Positions 38,263 to 46,946 of a DNA stretch of 64,000 nt are shown in pieces. The translations under genes were made by a program, and so were the position numbers. Position 1 is the stretch's first letter. Each line of letters begins with the position of its first letter. Source of the stretch: Arthrobacter sp. TMP15 (GTDB lineage: Bacteria; Actinomycetota; Actinomycetes; Actinomycetales; Micrococcaceae); the NCBI RefSeq assembly GCF_039529835.1, contig NZ_CP154262.1:1116001-1180000 (forward strand), given 5' to 3'. The notes under the pieces are model-generated. The model made no database searches. It had not been told where the DNA came from and worked only from the letters and a program-made list of their open reading frames with translations.

Positions 38263-39498
38263 TTAAACGGTGGCCACCTTTTCGGAAATCTTTGCCAACG
38301 GTGCCTGCAATGACTGGATCAAAGCGGTGAGTTGAGCGGCGTCGGACTTTTTTAATTCCTCCGTGTACGCCTTCCAGCCACCCAACGAGGAGGGATCCTT
38401 GTACGCCTCCAACGCGGCATCGACTATCTCAAACTGGGCAGTAATGGTGCCTGTCAGCTCGGCATCGATCTCCTTCAACGCCGGTTTCAGGTATTCGAAA
38501 GCCTGCTGAGAACCCTCGATGTTGGCAGCAAAATCCACCAAGTCCAACTTGGAATAAGCTTCCTCTTCACCGGTGATCTTCGAGGACTGAATTTCTTCCA
38601 GCAGACCGCTGGCACCGTTCGCCAATTCCTCGGGTTTGTAGGAGCCATCGGCTTCCAGCGCAGCCGTCAAAGTCTTGAGTGTGGCAACATTTTTTACCAG
38701 ACCAGCCGCCAGTGCCTTGGAAGAATCGCTGATCGCCTGAGTCTCGAACAGATCTTTTTCCAGCGGGTGGAAACCTGTCCATTCGGTGCCGGGTTCGACG
38801 TCGGCCACGCGAAGGTCAAGTGCTGGGTCCAGATCGGGGAAGCTTTCAGCCACCGGTTCAATGCGCTCAAAGAATGGGCGCGCCTGGGCATAAGCCTTCT
38901 GACTGGCACTGACATCACCGGAGTCCACGGCCGCCTGCAAGGCAGCTGCAGCAAGAACCAGAGAATCAACCTGGCCTGAAACGTACTTGGCATAACCATC
39001 GGTACCTTCCTTGAGCAGCTCGCTGACACCGCTGGCGGATGAGGATGCGGCGGCACCTGTGACGCTAAACGGCTTAGTCTCTGTGGCTGCTCCTGGGCAG
39101 TACAGCTGGTATTCACCCCCTGCCAGGGTGAGAGTGAAACTGACGGACTTCAGGCCGGGAATAACATTTTCACGTTCACCCAGGATGCGCTTGTCGCTGA
39201 GCAGCTCAACCTCGCTGACACCGGAGGCGTCCTTATTGGTGATGGTGAAGGTCACAGGACCCGCCGGAGCAGATGAATAGTTGGGCACGCACTGATCCCC
39301 GCCCTCGATCCTTTCCACGCTGACCGCTATCTGCGCCGCGCCATTACTGACCGGCGCGGACGCGCCACCGGAGGTTCCCGATGTCTTTTCTGCTGGCTCG
39401 GCACTGCCGCAACCCGCCAGCGTGAGCGCCAGGACGGCAGCCCCGGCTAACAATGCCGGAGCTGTGGAGCGCAGGTAGGTGCTTGGAATAAAAGTCAT
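38263..39498 (-). CDS. efeO: Iron uptake lipoprotein EfeO
   Basis: 411 residues from ATG 39498 (MTFIPSTYLRSTAP) with AAGGA upstream. The longer frame lacks a signal. The signal peptide ends in a lipobox (LALTLAGCGS). An N-terminal cupredoxin-like domain (about 50-150) is followed by an imelysin/M75 domain (about 160-405) with the metal motif HPLE in TGFHPLEKDLFE. It probably captures iron outside the membrane for EfeU. It lies between efeU (107-nt gap) and efeB (no gap). Confidence 0.95.
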   Translation of the reverse strand: MTFIPSTYLRSTAPALLAGAAVLALTLAGCGSAEPAEKTSGTSGGASAPVSNGAAQIAVSVERIEGGDQCVPNYSSAPAGPVTFTITNKDASGVSEVELLSDKRILGERENVIPGLKSVSFTLTLAGGEYQLYCPGAATETKPFSVTGAAASSSASGVSELLKEGTDGYAKYVSGQVDSLVLAAAALQAAVDSGDVSASQKAYAQARPFFERIEPVAESFPDLDPALDLRVADVEPGTEWTGFHPLEKDLFETQAISDSSKALAAGLVKNVATLKTLTAALEADGSYKPEELANGASGLLEEIQSSKITGEEEAYSKLDLVDFAANIEGSQQAFEYLKPALKEIDAELTGTITAQFEIVDAALEAYKDPSSLGGWKAYTEELKKSDAAQLTALIQSLQAPLAKISEKVATV

Positions 39499-39605
39499 GA
39501 GAGTCCTTAGGTGGGGCAATTTTGCAGATTTGGCAAAAGGAGCAAGAGGAGCAAGGAGTGCGGAAGGGGTAGATGGTGTAGCTGGTGTGCGGTGGGAGCC
39601 AGTGT

Positions 39606-41237
39606 CTAGGGCGAGGGTGCGCTCACTAGAAGTTGGCGTTGATTCCGGCGCCCGGCGGCGAACAGCACCAGTGCAGAAATGATAAACACCACGGGCAGGT
39701 AGCGGGACCACAGCACGTTTTCGGCGGTGGAGGCCTCAAAGCTGCTTAGTTTGGTGACGGCTGCCGTGACGTGTTCTTCAGGCACCTGCCAGCCATCGTG
39801 ATCGGCCACCGCGATGGTCCGTGGTGAGGCTAACCCTCCACCGCTAAGTGTCAATGAGGATCCTTGTGTGCTGACGGCATCAATGATTGAGCCGTTGACA
39901 AGCCATACCTTGACATTGCCTTGGTGTTTCCACGCGGCCTCAAACGGACCAGGATTGCTGGAGGCGCTGATGCCTACGGGCATCCGGCCGCCGTTGAGCT
40001 CGGTCAGTGCTGCGACTGTGATGGTGGGCGGTTCCGGGCGGGCACTCTGGTTCGCTGCGGCGGAGTAGATGGATGCTGTGCGGCCCGCATGTGATTCGGT
40101 GCCATGGGATTCTAATGCGTAGCTGTTTACTGTGCCATCGGGGCCGGTTGCAACGAGTGTTTTTGCGAATTCACCCGCGGTTGCGGCGCGCATATTGGCT
40201 CCGGCTGCCTGTGCACCGGCTGCCTGCGCACCCAATCCGTGTTCAGCGGTGGTGACCCGCAGCGATACGCCCACGGCGCCGGAGGTGGTGATGGTCGGCG
40301 TCGAGCTTTCCGCTAAGGGAGCTGGCGGTACGGCCAAGGGTGCAGCCAAAATTAAAGCCAGGGCTGATACGCCAAGTGCTCCGGCGGTTATGAACTGTAC
40401 ACGTGGCAGCATGGCGGCGGAGGGGCGCCAGGTGCGCGGCCACAAGATGAAGGCAAGCATGGGGATCAAATACAGGGCCCAGCCGAGGATTTCAACGAAT
40501 CGAGGGTCGTTGGGTATCCCGAAAACGCCCGTGAGGAGGGCTCCACGCGCGCTGCCGTTGGGGGCCAGCCAGTTCAGATTGATGGTGCTGCCCTGGCCAA
40601 CGTTGAGCCAGCCAGCCTCGTGGGCTGTGCGCAGGGACTTCATCACCAGACCTGCAGCAACAAACACCAGGAACACGCCTGTGGCCTTGAAAAACTTGGC
40701 CAGGTTCAGTTTGACGGCGCCACGGAAGAGCAACAAGCCAGCGCCGGTGGCGATGACCAGGCCCAGCACTGCTCCGGTTCCAGCCGCCAGCGGATTCAGA
40801 GAGGACTGGAAGGCGGCAACCATAAATACGGCTGTTTCAATGCCTTCGCGCAGCACCGCCAGGAATGCCATGCTAGCCAGCGCAAACACGGATCCGCCTT
40901 TAAGTGCGGACCCGGCATGGGCCTCCAAAGAGGATTTCATGGAGCGCGAATTTTTGCTCATCCATAGAATCATGAACGTCACGATGAGCACCGCTACGGC
41001 GCCGATAACGGTTTCCATGGCTTCTTGCTGCTGCTGGGGGAGTGCCGCCGAGACGATCTCAAGCGTGACGCCGATGAGTGCGCTGAGTAGAACTGCCGCG
41101 CCAACACCCAGCCACATGGCTTTCAACGCAATGCCGTTGCGGCGCAGGAACGCGGCAATCATACCCACGATCAGCGCAGCTTCGAGACCTTCTCGCAGGC
41201 CGATAACCAATGTAGCAAGCACCCAGATACTCCGCAT
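39606..41237 (-). CDS. efeU: Ferrous iron permease EfeU with large extracytoplasmic C-terminal domain
   Basis: 543 residues. The first ~290 form a seven-helix FTR1-type permease with two iron-binding REXXE motifs: LREGLEAALIV (~14-24) and LREGIETAVFM (~109-119). The last ~240 residues are extracytoplasmic, with Ala-rich repeats (AAGAQAAGA) and a final membrane helix near the C-terminus (VVFIISALVLFAAG). E. coli EfeU lacks this extension; I believe long forms occur in actinobacteria. First gene of the operon, 37 nt downstream of a DtxR-like box, so iron repression is expected. Confidence 0.93.
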   Translation of the reverse strand: MRSIWVLATLVIGLREGLEAALIVGMIAAFLRRNGIALKAMWLGVGAAVLLSALIGVTLEIVSAALPQQQQEAMETVIGAVAVLIVTFMILWMSKNSRSMKSSLEAHAGSALKGGSVFALASMAFLAVLREGIETAVFMVAAFQSSLNPLAAGTGAVLGLVIATGAGLLLFRGAVKLNLAKFFKATGVFLVFVAAGLVMKSLRTAHEAGWLNVGQGSTINLNWLAPNGSARGALLTGVFGIPNDPRFVEILGWALYLIPMLAFILWPRTWRPSAAMLPRVQFITAGALGVSALALILAAPLAVPPAPLAESSTPTITTSGAVGVSLRVTTAEHGLGAQAAGAQAAGANMRAATAGEFAKTLVATGPDGTVNSYALESHGTESHAGRTASIYSAAANQSARPEPPTITVAALTELNGGRMPVGISASSNPGPFEAAWKHQGNVKVWLVNGSIIDAVSTQGSSLTLSGGGLASPRTIAVADHDGWQVPEEHVTAAVTKLSSFEASTAENVLWSRYLPVVFIISALVLFAAGRRNQRQLLVSAPSP

Positions 41238-41273
41238 TTTTGTTGACGTTTCAACGGGGGTCTGCCCCTGTAC

Positions 41274-41292
41274 TCAGGCAAGGCTACCCTTT
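41274..41292. promoter_or_regulatory. DtxR/IdeR-like iron box upstream of efeU
   Basis: The core AGGCAAGGCTACCCT (41276-41290) matches the DtxR/IdeR consensus AGGTTAGSCTAACCT at 12 of 15 positions and the full 19-mer at 14 of 19. It ends about 37 nt upstream of the efeU start. A second, weaker TTAGG..AGCTAAG sequence lies near 41312. Iron-bound DtxR would shut off efeUOB. Confidence 0.6.
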
Positions 41293-41370
41293 GCAGAGTA
41301 AAAAACATAATTAGGCCAGCTAAGTGTGGCGTAATGAAGCCGGAGCCCACACGACTGACGCCCGGAGAGC

Positions 41371-42072
41371 CTACAGTTGCGGTTCTGTAGCCGATCCCCA
41401 ACTATGCTCCGGGAGATCCACCACGGTTGTTGTTGGCTCAGCCTGTGTCCATTGCTCAAAATTGGCATCAAGAAGATACTGCTGGCCATCACGAACCAAG
41501 GTGCGAGTTTCCGCATTGCCTGGGTTGTTCAGCGACTCAAAATACTCCACCGTCCAGTGGAACCAGCGCATGCAGAACAGTCGCATTGTCAGCCCATGCG
41601 TAACAAGCAGAACGTTGGGGGCGGATTCATTTCTATTCCAGTGCCTAAACAGGGTTTCCATGAAGGAGGTAACCCGGTCATAAACATCGGACCCCGATTC
41701 GCCCTCGCGAAACCGGTAGAAAAAGTGTCCGTAGGAGTTGCGGAGCTCCTTTTGGTCCGCGATCTCCGTCGGGTTCTGGAAGTTCGCCCAATCCTGCTCC
41801 CGCAACCGAGGCTCTTCCATGATCGACTCCACGAGATCGCCCAAATCCATGGCCTCAAGGGTTTGGTAGGCGCGTAAGTAGGGCGAAACATAGACACGGA
41901 CTTTTTCCCCGGCCAGCTGCTGCCTGACTTTCCGGCCGGCTTCTTTGGCTTGGGCCACACCCAGCTCGGTCAGCGGGATCCGATAGTCGGGAATTCTGTT
42001 GTAAATGCTCTGGTCAACATTGGCCGCTGACTGTCCGTGGCGGATCATGATGATCTGGCGTGGGGAGCTCAT
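41371..42072 (-). CDS. Histidine phosphatase family protein
   Basis: 233 residues of the phosphoglycerate-mutase-like superfamily. The N-terminal IIMIRHGQSAAN carries the phosphorylated His. The second His is in LLVTHGLTMRLF (~170). An acidic catalytic region is in LREQDWANF. It hydrolyses or transfers phosphate on a small molecule; the substrate is not evident. It is monocistronic and divergent from the CPBP gene. Confidence 0.9.
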   Translation of the reverse strand: MSSPRQIIMIRHGQSAANVDQSIYNRIPDYRIPLTELGVAQAKEAGRKVRQQLAGEKVRVYVSPYLRAYQTLEAMDLGDLVESIMEEPRLREQDWANFQNPTEIADQKELRNSYGHFFYRFREGESGSDVYDRVTSFMETLFRHWNRNESAPNVLLVTHGLTMRLFCMRWFHWTVEYFESLNNPGNAETRTLVRDGQQYLLDANFEQWTQAEPTTTVVDLPEHSWGSATEPQL

Positions 42073-42191
42073 GCCACTGAGCCTAACCCCTGCTTGTCGC
42101 CAACCGCTGTTCCGCCTCCGCGGACTTGCGGCGAAAGTCTCGCCGCGAGTTCGCCTATGCCATTTCGCTTCAGTGCGGGCATGATTACCCT

Positions 42192-43079
42192 ATGACTGAA
42201 TCGGTGCCTACTTCTGCCGCGAACGACGCCGGTAGCCCTGCCCCAGCCCAGCCTTCCCCAAGTGCCGGGTTGCCAGCTGCGGCGGCTGGGACGGGGCCGC
42301 AGGCGAAAGCCGACGGATCCGGCGTCGAGCATCAGGGGTGGGGAGTGAAGTCGCGCCGCCGTCTGATTAGTGAAGTGCTGCTGGTTCTGGGACTCTCACT
42401 GGGACAGTCGGCCGTGTACTCGGTGGTATCACTTCTGGATAAGATGAGCCGGGCGCCCATATCGCAGGGCACTTCAACCCTGAATGTTGTGCGCAACAAC
42501 CGCGAATTTTTTGATTTTACGTACCAGATTCTGGACATCTTCTTTGCGTTGGTCCCTGTCATGCTGGTGCTTTATCTGCTCGCTGAACCCGGGAAATCTG
42601 CGTTCGCGCGGATAGGCCTGGATATCCGGCACCCTTTTCGCGATGGCTTGGGTGCGCTGGGACTGCTTGTTGTTATTGGCGTTCCTTCGCTGGGGCTTTA
42701 TGCTGCCGGACGGGCCATGGGGATCACCACCGAGATCATTCCCAGCGCCCTGAACCAGTACTGGTGGACAGTTCCGGTGCTGGTGCTTTCAGCCATTCGT
42801 GCCGGCGTACTGGAGGAAGTTATCCTCAATGGTTATTTGCTGGGCCGCCTGGAAAAAATTGGGCTGGGACCCTGGGCGGCCATCCTACTCAGCGCCTTGC
42901 TGCGCGGAAGTTACCACCTCTACCAAGGTTTTGGGCCGTTCGTAGGCAACTTCGCCATGGGGCTGCTCTTTGGCTGGGTGTATAAAAAATATGGCAGGCT
43001 TGCTCCGCTTGTGGCGGCTCACGCACTCGTGGATATAGCCGCGTTCACGCTGGGCCCGGCGTTGGGCTTCGGCGGCTAA
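42192..43079 (+). CDS. CPBP family intramembrane metalloprotease
   Basis: 295 residues from ATG 42192. A ~65-residue Ala/Pro-rich cytoplasmic N-terminus is followed by about seven membrane helices. The Abi/CPBP motifs are VLEEVILNGYLLGRL (Glu-Glu pair; the usual EExxxR arginine is Asn), LLRGSYHLYQGF and FGWVYKKYG, then VAAHALVDI with a His. By family it is a membrane-embedded glutamic/metal protease or a protein-processing helper. The substrate is unknown and no bacteriocin or sortase gene is adjacent. Confidence 0.87.
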   Translation: MTESVPTSAANDAGSPAPAQPSPSAGLPAAAAGTGPQAKADGSGVEHQGWGVKSRRRLISEVLLVLGLSLGQSAVYSVVSLLDKMSRAPISQGTSTLNVVRNNREFFDFTYQILDIFFALVPVMLVLYLLAEPGKSAFARIGLDIRHPFRDGLGALGLLVVIGVPSLGLYAAGRAMGITTEIIPSALNQYWWTVPVLVLSAIRAGVLEEVILNGYLLGRLEKIGLGPWAAILLSALLRGSYHLYQGFGPFVGNFAMGLLFGWVYKKYGRLAPLVAAHALVDIAAFTLGPALGFGG

Positions 43080-43092
43080 CATGACAAGAGCG

Positions 43093-43133
43093 CACGGTGG
43101 CGTGCCAATACTGCGCCACCGTGCCGGTGGCGC
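43093..43133. terminator. Competing hairpins downstream of the CPBP gene
   Basis: CACGGTGGCG (43093-43102) can pair with CGCCACCGTG (43114-43123). The middle arm can instead pair with GGTGGCGC (43126-43133). The two hairpins are mutually exclusive. Convergent genes flank the region, so it probably terminates the CPBP transcript; there is no clear T run. Confidence 0.5.
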
Positions 43134-43181
43134 AATATTCGTGGACAACGGTGCGCAGCAATCCAACGTGAGGGCATAAAA

Positions 43182-43213
43182 GCGGCACCCGCCCAGCATG
43201 GGGAAGGTGCCGC
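43182..43213 (-). terminator. Terminator of the VOC protein gene
   Basis: An 8-bp GC-rich stem, GCGGCACC/GGTGCCGC (43182-43189 with 43206-43213), lies just after the VOC stop. It is followed on the leftward strand by TTTTATG, as expected for an intrinsic terminator. Confidence 0.65.
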
Positions 43214-43225
43214 CGCACGAAAGTG

Positions 43226-43864
43226 CTAGATAGTAACGGGACCGTTTGCCGTTTCAAAGGTGACGGACATGATTCCGGGGGTGCCACGCGGGGCTATCCA
43301 CTCCACGGCGACGTCATCCAGAGGCGCTTCCACGGGCTCGCCTAGCCATTCGGTGACACGTTCAGCGCTGCCAGCGATTGTCAGCGAGGAAAGCCTGACG
43401 CTGGAGGGACGCGCCTGTGATGGGTGCAAGGTGGGATCGCCCTCCCATTTGAGCATGTACGGGACCTGCGGATCGGCGATCAGGCCCTTGATGCCGATCT
43501 GTTGCCAAATCAGTTCCTGACCGTCAGGGAACTTGCGGTTGCCCGGGACGGCGCTGCGGCCTAGACGTTCTTCGAACGGGATGAGGTCGTCAACAGCTAC
43601 GCACCAACCCATCCAGCCGCCGCCCGCTGCCGAGCGCGCTTTGACAGCTTGACCGAACGGCGCCTTATCCGATGCCGGGTGGTTTAAGCACTCAACAATT
43701 TCCAGATAATGGTGGTCGGTGAGGGGGATAATCATATTGCGGGTGCCGAAGCGTGGGTGGATTCCCCCCTTGACAGCATCGACCCCCAGGGCGGTTGCGA
43801 TTCGCTCCGTGGTGGCAACCAATCCATCGGATTCACTGGCGTAAGAAACATGGTCCATTCGCAT
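43226..43864 (-). CDS. VOC superfamily (glyoxalase-like) protein
   Basis: 212 residues. It begins MRMDHVSYASESDGLVATTE and contains TDHHYLEIVECL and the second-half strands (LSSLTIAGSAERVTEWLG), matching the glyoxalase-like domain 3 type within the vicinal oxygen chelate fold. Possible metal ligands are His in DHVSY and Glu in EIVE. Enzyme activity and substrate are not evident. It is monocistronic; only 113 nt separate its start from tex on the opposite strand. Confidence 0.85.
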   Translation of the reverse strand: MRMDHVSYASESDGLVATTERIATALGVDAVKGGIHPRFGTRNMIIPLTDHHYLEIVECLNHPASDKAPFGQAVKARSAAGGGWMGWCVAVDDLIPFEERLGRSAVPGNRKFPDGQELIWQQIGIKGLIADPQVPYMLKWEGDPTLHPSQARPSSVRLSSLTIAGSAERVTEWLGEPVEAPLDDVAVEWIAPRGTPGIMSVTFETANGPVTI

Positions 43865-43977
43865 AGCTTCATCTTGGCACTTTGTGATGAAGCTCTCGAC
43901 TTACCGTTGCCTTATCGAGGTAGGACATCTGATCTCATTTGGACTCCGGGGCGCCGCTCGTGAGGCAGAATTGAGAG

Positions 43978-46467
43978 GTGACTGAAACAAGTATTGCTCC
44001 GCTGTCCCTGCCCACTCCCGCTGCCCGTGAGGACCGCATTGCCACCGTTATTGCCGCGGAGTTGGGTGTGCGTGCCGCTCAAGTTCGCGCCGCGATTGCA
44101 CTGATGGACGACGGCGCCAGCGTCCCCTTCATTGCCCGGTACAGAAAAGAAGCCACGGGGACACTCGATGATGCCCAGCTCCGGGATTTGGAAGAGCGCC
44201 TGAGGTACTTGCGAGAGCTGGAAGCTCGTCGCGCTGCGGTACTGGAAACAATCCACGGGCTGGGCAAGCTGACGCCGTCACTGAGGCGCTCAATTGAGGC
44301 GGCCACCACCAAATCTGATCTTGAGGATCTGTACCTGCCGTACAAGTCCACCCGAAAGACCAAGGCTGACACGGCCCGTGAAGCCGGGTTGGAGCCATTG
44401 CTGGATGTACTGCTCAAGGACCCGTCAAGATTCCCTTCTGCGGAGGCGGATTCCTTCGTTGATACTGGGCGAGGGGTGGCCACTGCTGATGACGCACTGG
44501 CTGGAGCTCGCGCCATCTTGATTGAACGAGCCGGACAGGATGCGGCGCTTGTGGGGGAGCTGCGCGAAAGGCTCTGGAAAACGGGTCGGCTGCGTTCCAC
44601 CGCGAAGAGCGGGAAATCTGTGGATGGGGAAAAGTTCAAGGACTATTTCGACTTTGCCCAGCCCCCACACACACTTCCGGGGCACAGGGTGCTGGCCCTG
44701 TTGCGCGGTGAGAAGGAAGGCGTGCTGTCGCTGGATCTGGCGGAGACGGACACAAAGGATGCTGAAGCTCATGCCCAAGCCCGGTCTCGATACGAACAGG
44801 CTGTGGCTCGCTCCCTGGGTATCAATGATGACGGCAGACCGGCCGACACCTGGCTGATGACAAGTGCCCGCCTTGCCTGGCGCACCCGGATCCTGACCCG
44901 GCTGTCAGTGGATCTGCGAGTACGACTGTTTCAAAGCGCAGAGGAAGAGTCCGTTCGAGTCTTTGCCGCGAACCTCCGTGACGTTCTTTTGGCCGCACCG
45001 GCTGGAAACCGGGCCACATTGGGCCTGGATCCGGGCCTGCGAACAGGTACCAAAGTTGCTGTTGTTGATGGCACCGGGAAAGTGGTGGCTACTGAAACCA
45101 TCTACCCCCATGCCCCTGCTAAACGTTGGAACGAGGCGCTAGCGACTCTGGTTTCGCTGGCGCAGCGGCACAGGATAGAGCTGGTGGCCATCGGCAATGG
45201 CACGGCGAGCAGGGAAACCGACAAACTGGCTGGCGAGCTTGTGGCCGAACTCAAGCGTCTGGCTCCGGAGCGTCAGGTGACTAAACTTGTGGTCTCAGAA
45301 GCGGGTGCCTCGGTTTACTCGGCGTCCGCGCTGGCTAGTGCTGAGCTGCCGGGTATGGATGTCACCCTACGCGGAGCTGTTTCCATTGCCCGTCGCCTGC
45401 AGGATCCCTTGGCAGAGTTGGTTAAGATCGATCCGAAGTCCATCGGGGTGGGTCAGTATCAGCACGATCTCACCCCTGCCAAACTTGAACGCTCCTTGGG
45501 CGCAGTTGTTGAGGACTGTGTGAACGCTGTGGGTGTGGACTTGAATATGGCTTCACCTGCACTCTTGGCCAGAGTGGCGGGGGTGGGGCCGCTTCTGAGT
45601 GAGAACATTGTGGCTTACAGGAACGAACATGGCCCTTTCGCCAAGCGGCGGGACCTGCTCAAAGTGGCCAGGCTCGGACCGAAGGCCTTTGAGCAGTGTG
45701 CCGGATTCTTGCGTATTACCGGGGGAGCGGAGCCACTTGACGCCTCTAGCGTGCACCCTGAAGCGTATGGTGTGGCACGGAAAATTCTTGGTGCGGTGGG
45801 GGCTTCGGCAAAGGATGTGACAGGCGGGGTTGTTGGTGCCGCAACGGTGAACCCGGCCGACTTCGTTGACGGCAGCTTTGGGCTGCCCACTGTGCAGGAC
45901 ATTGTTGCGGAGCTGCAAAAGCCCGGCCGTGACCCCCGGCCCCGCTTCGAAACGGCAACGTTTACAGATGGCATTGAAAAAATCACCGATTTGCTCCCCG
46001 GCATGATCCTTGAGGGAACAGTGTCCAATGTTGCCGCATTTGGTGCCTTCGTTGACATTGGTGTGCACCAAGACGGACTTGTACATGTCTCAGCCATGAG
46101 TAATTCCTTTGTGTCTGACCCGCACACAGTGGTTAAATCCGGCCAAGTGGTTCGCGTGAAGGTCCTTGAAGTGGAGCCCGAGCGTAAGCGTATTTCCTTG
46201 ACGCTGCGCCTGGATGACACAGCCGCCAAGTCTGACACCAGACCTGATGGCAGGCCTGGAGCCAGATCAGGAGCCAGAAACCCTGGGGTCAGAAACCCAG
46301 GGGCCAGAAACCCAGGAGCCAGAAATCCAGCCGGCACATCCGAGGCTGGCGCTACTGCTCAGCCTCGAGGACATAAGCCCAAGCCCAACTTGGCTCCGGG
46401 GGCAGCTCCGAGCAGCGCAAACACGGCTATGGCCGAAGCGCTCCGGCGCGCAGGTTTGGGAAAGTAG
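43978..46467 (+). CDS. Tex family RNA-binding transcription accessory protein
   Basis: 829 residues from GTG 43978. An N-terminal helical Tex domain (IPFIARYRKEATGTLDDAQL) is followed by the YqgF/RNase H-like domain (LGLDPGLRTGTKVAVVDGTG, ~345), helix-hairpin-helix repeats (VGPLLSENIVAYRNEHGPF) and an S1 RNA-binding domain (GTVSNVAAFGAFVDIG, ~680-750). The C-terminal tail has tandem GARNPG-type repeats encoded by 15-18-nt units at about 46255-46335. It probably acts in transcription or RNA turnover. Just after the stop lies a GGCAGGAGCA microsatellite. Confidence 0.95.
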   Translation: MTETSIAPLSLPTPAAREDRIATVIAAELGVRAAQVRAAIALMDDGASVPFIARYRKEATGTLDDAQLRDLEERLRYLRELEARRAAVLETIHGLGKLTPSLRRSIEAATTKSDLEDLYLPYKSTRKTKADTAREAGLEPLLDVLLKDPSRFPSAEADSFVDTGRGVATADDALAGARAILIERAGQDAALVGELRERLWKTGRLRSTAKSGKSVDGEKFKDYFDFAQPPHTLPGHRVLALLRGEKEGVLSLDLAETDTKDAEAHAQARSRYEQAVARSLGINDDGRPADTWLMTSARLAWRTRILTRLSVDLRVRLFQSAEEESVRVFAANLRDVLLAAPAGNRATLGLDPGLRTGTKVAVVDGTGKVVATETIYPHAPAKRWNEALATLVSLAQRHRIELVAIGNGTASRETDKLAGELVAELKRLAPERQVTKLVVSEAGASVYSASALASAELPGMDVTLRGAVSIARRLQDPLAELVKIDPKSIGVGQYQHDLTPAKLERSLGAVVEDCVNAVGVDLNMASPALLARVAGVGPLLSENIVAYRNEHGPFAKRRDLLKVARLGPKAFEQCAGFLRITGGAEPLDASSVHPEAYGVARKILGAVGASAKDVTGGVVGAATVNPADFVDGSFGLPTVQDIVAELQKPGRDPRPRFETATFTDGIEKITDLLPGMILEGTVSNVAAFGAFVDIGVHQDGLVHVSAMSNSFVSDPHTVVKSGQVVRVKVLEVEPERKRISLTLRLDDTAAKSDTRPDGRPGARSGARNPGVRNPGARNPGARNPAGTSEAGATAQPRGHKPKPNLAPGAAPSSANTAMAEALRRAGLGK

Positions 46468-46469
46468 CA

Positions 46470-46541
46470 GGGGCAGGAGCAGGAGCAGGAGAAGGAACAG
46501 GGGCAGGAGCAGGAACACTAGCAGGAACACTAGGAAACGAG
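46470..46541 (+). repeat. GCAGGAGCA microsatellite after tex
   Basis: Imperfect tandem 6-12-nt units (GGGGCAGGAGCAGGAGCAGG, later two GCAGGAACACTA copies) start within a few bases of the tex stop. The composition continues the repeat-rich end of the tex coding sequence, suggesting slippage-prone DNA here. Confidence 0.8.
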
Positions 46542-46552
46542 CAATCCCCAAT

Positions 46553-46610
46553 CCGTTAAGCAGCTCGTGCGGGTGTTTTGGGCAAACACCCACAGGAGCT
46601 GCTTAAACGA
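46553..46610. repeat. Hairpin repeat, family B, copy 2
   Basis: The right arm (46584-46610) is nearly identical to that of copy 1 at 13906-13932, including AACACCCACAGGAGCTGCTT. The left arm (46553-46579) is degraded with two substitutions and one missing T, so the stem is imperfect. It lies downstream of tex and could serve as its terminator. The sequence from here to the SAM-IV element contains a palindrome AGTTCAGTGAACT (46644-46656). Confidence 0.8.
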
Positions 46611-46686
46611 TTCGGGCGGTTGTTGCCCGAAAAATCTCTCACTAGTTCAGTGAACTTCCTCTTATCGCCCAAAAATCAAGCAAATC

Positions 46687-46715
46687 TTCGCAAAAAGTCA
46701 CAAACCGGTCATAAT
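46687..46715 (+). promoter_or_regulatory. Candidate promoter for metY-metX
   Basis: TTCGCA (46687-46692) and CATAAT (46710-46715) with a 17-nt spacer would start transcription near 46722, about 30 nt before the SAM-IV aptamer. The match to the vegetative sigma consensus is moderate. Confidence 0.45.
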
Positions 46716-46752
46716 CTTGCGATGATGCGGGGATTCTTTCACACTGGATGTA

Positions 46753-46870
46753 GGTCATGAGTGTCAGCTGATAGCCCCGGCTTGCTGACCGGCAACCCTC
46801 CATCCGCGGTGGGGTGCCCCGGGTGAAGACCTGGCACCGAACCGACCGGTTTACGGTGCAAGCGCGGGCC
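46753..46870 (+). ncRNA. SAM-IV riboswitch
   Basis: The sequence follows the SAM-IV pattern: GGTCATGAGTGTCAGC at 46753, then AGCCCCGGCTTGCTGACCGG, GCAACCCTCC..CCGCGGTGGGG, TGCCCCGGGTGAAGACC, and a final GCAAGCGCGGGCC helix. It lies upstream of metY, a standard SAM-IV target in actinobacteria. Between the aptamer and the start codon, CCTTC (46885-46889) could pair with the ribosome-binding GAAGG (46933-46937), suggesting translational control; that part is inference. Confidence 0.88.
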
Positions 46871-46946
46871 ATAGATTCCAAGGCCCTTCCGAGCCGTATG
46901 CGCCGGAGGGTTTCACGGACGGCCCCTAGTATGAAGGAACCCATCC

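Noticed and set aside
40132-41301. 389-codon frame opposite efeU
   Set aside because: Antisense shadow; efeU has REXXE motifs and membrane helices, while the shadow has biased Ala/Arg/Thr composition.
46214-46606. 130-codon frame across the tex end and hairpin repeat
   Set aside because: It is created by the minisatellite and the family B hairpin in another frame; no domain or start signal.
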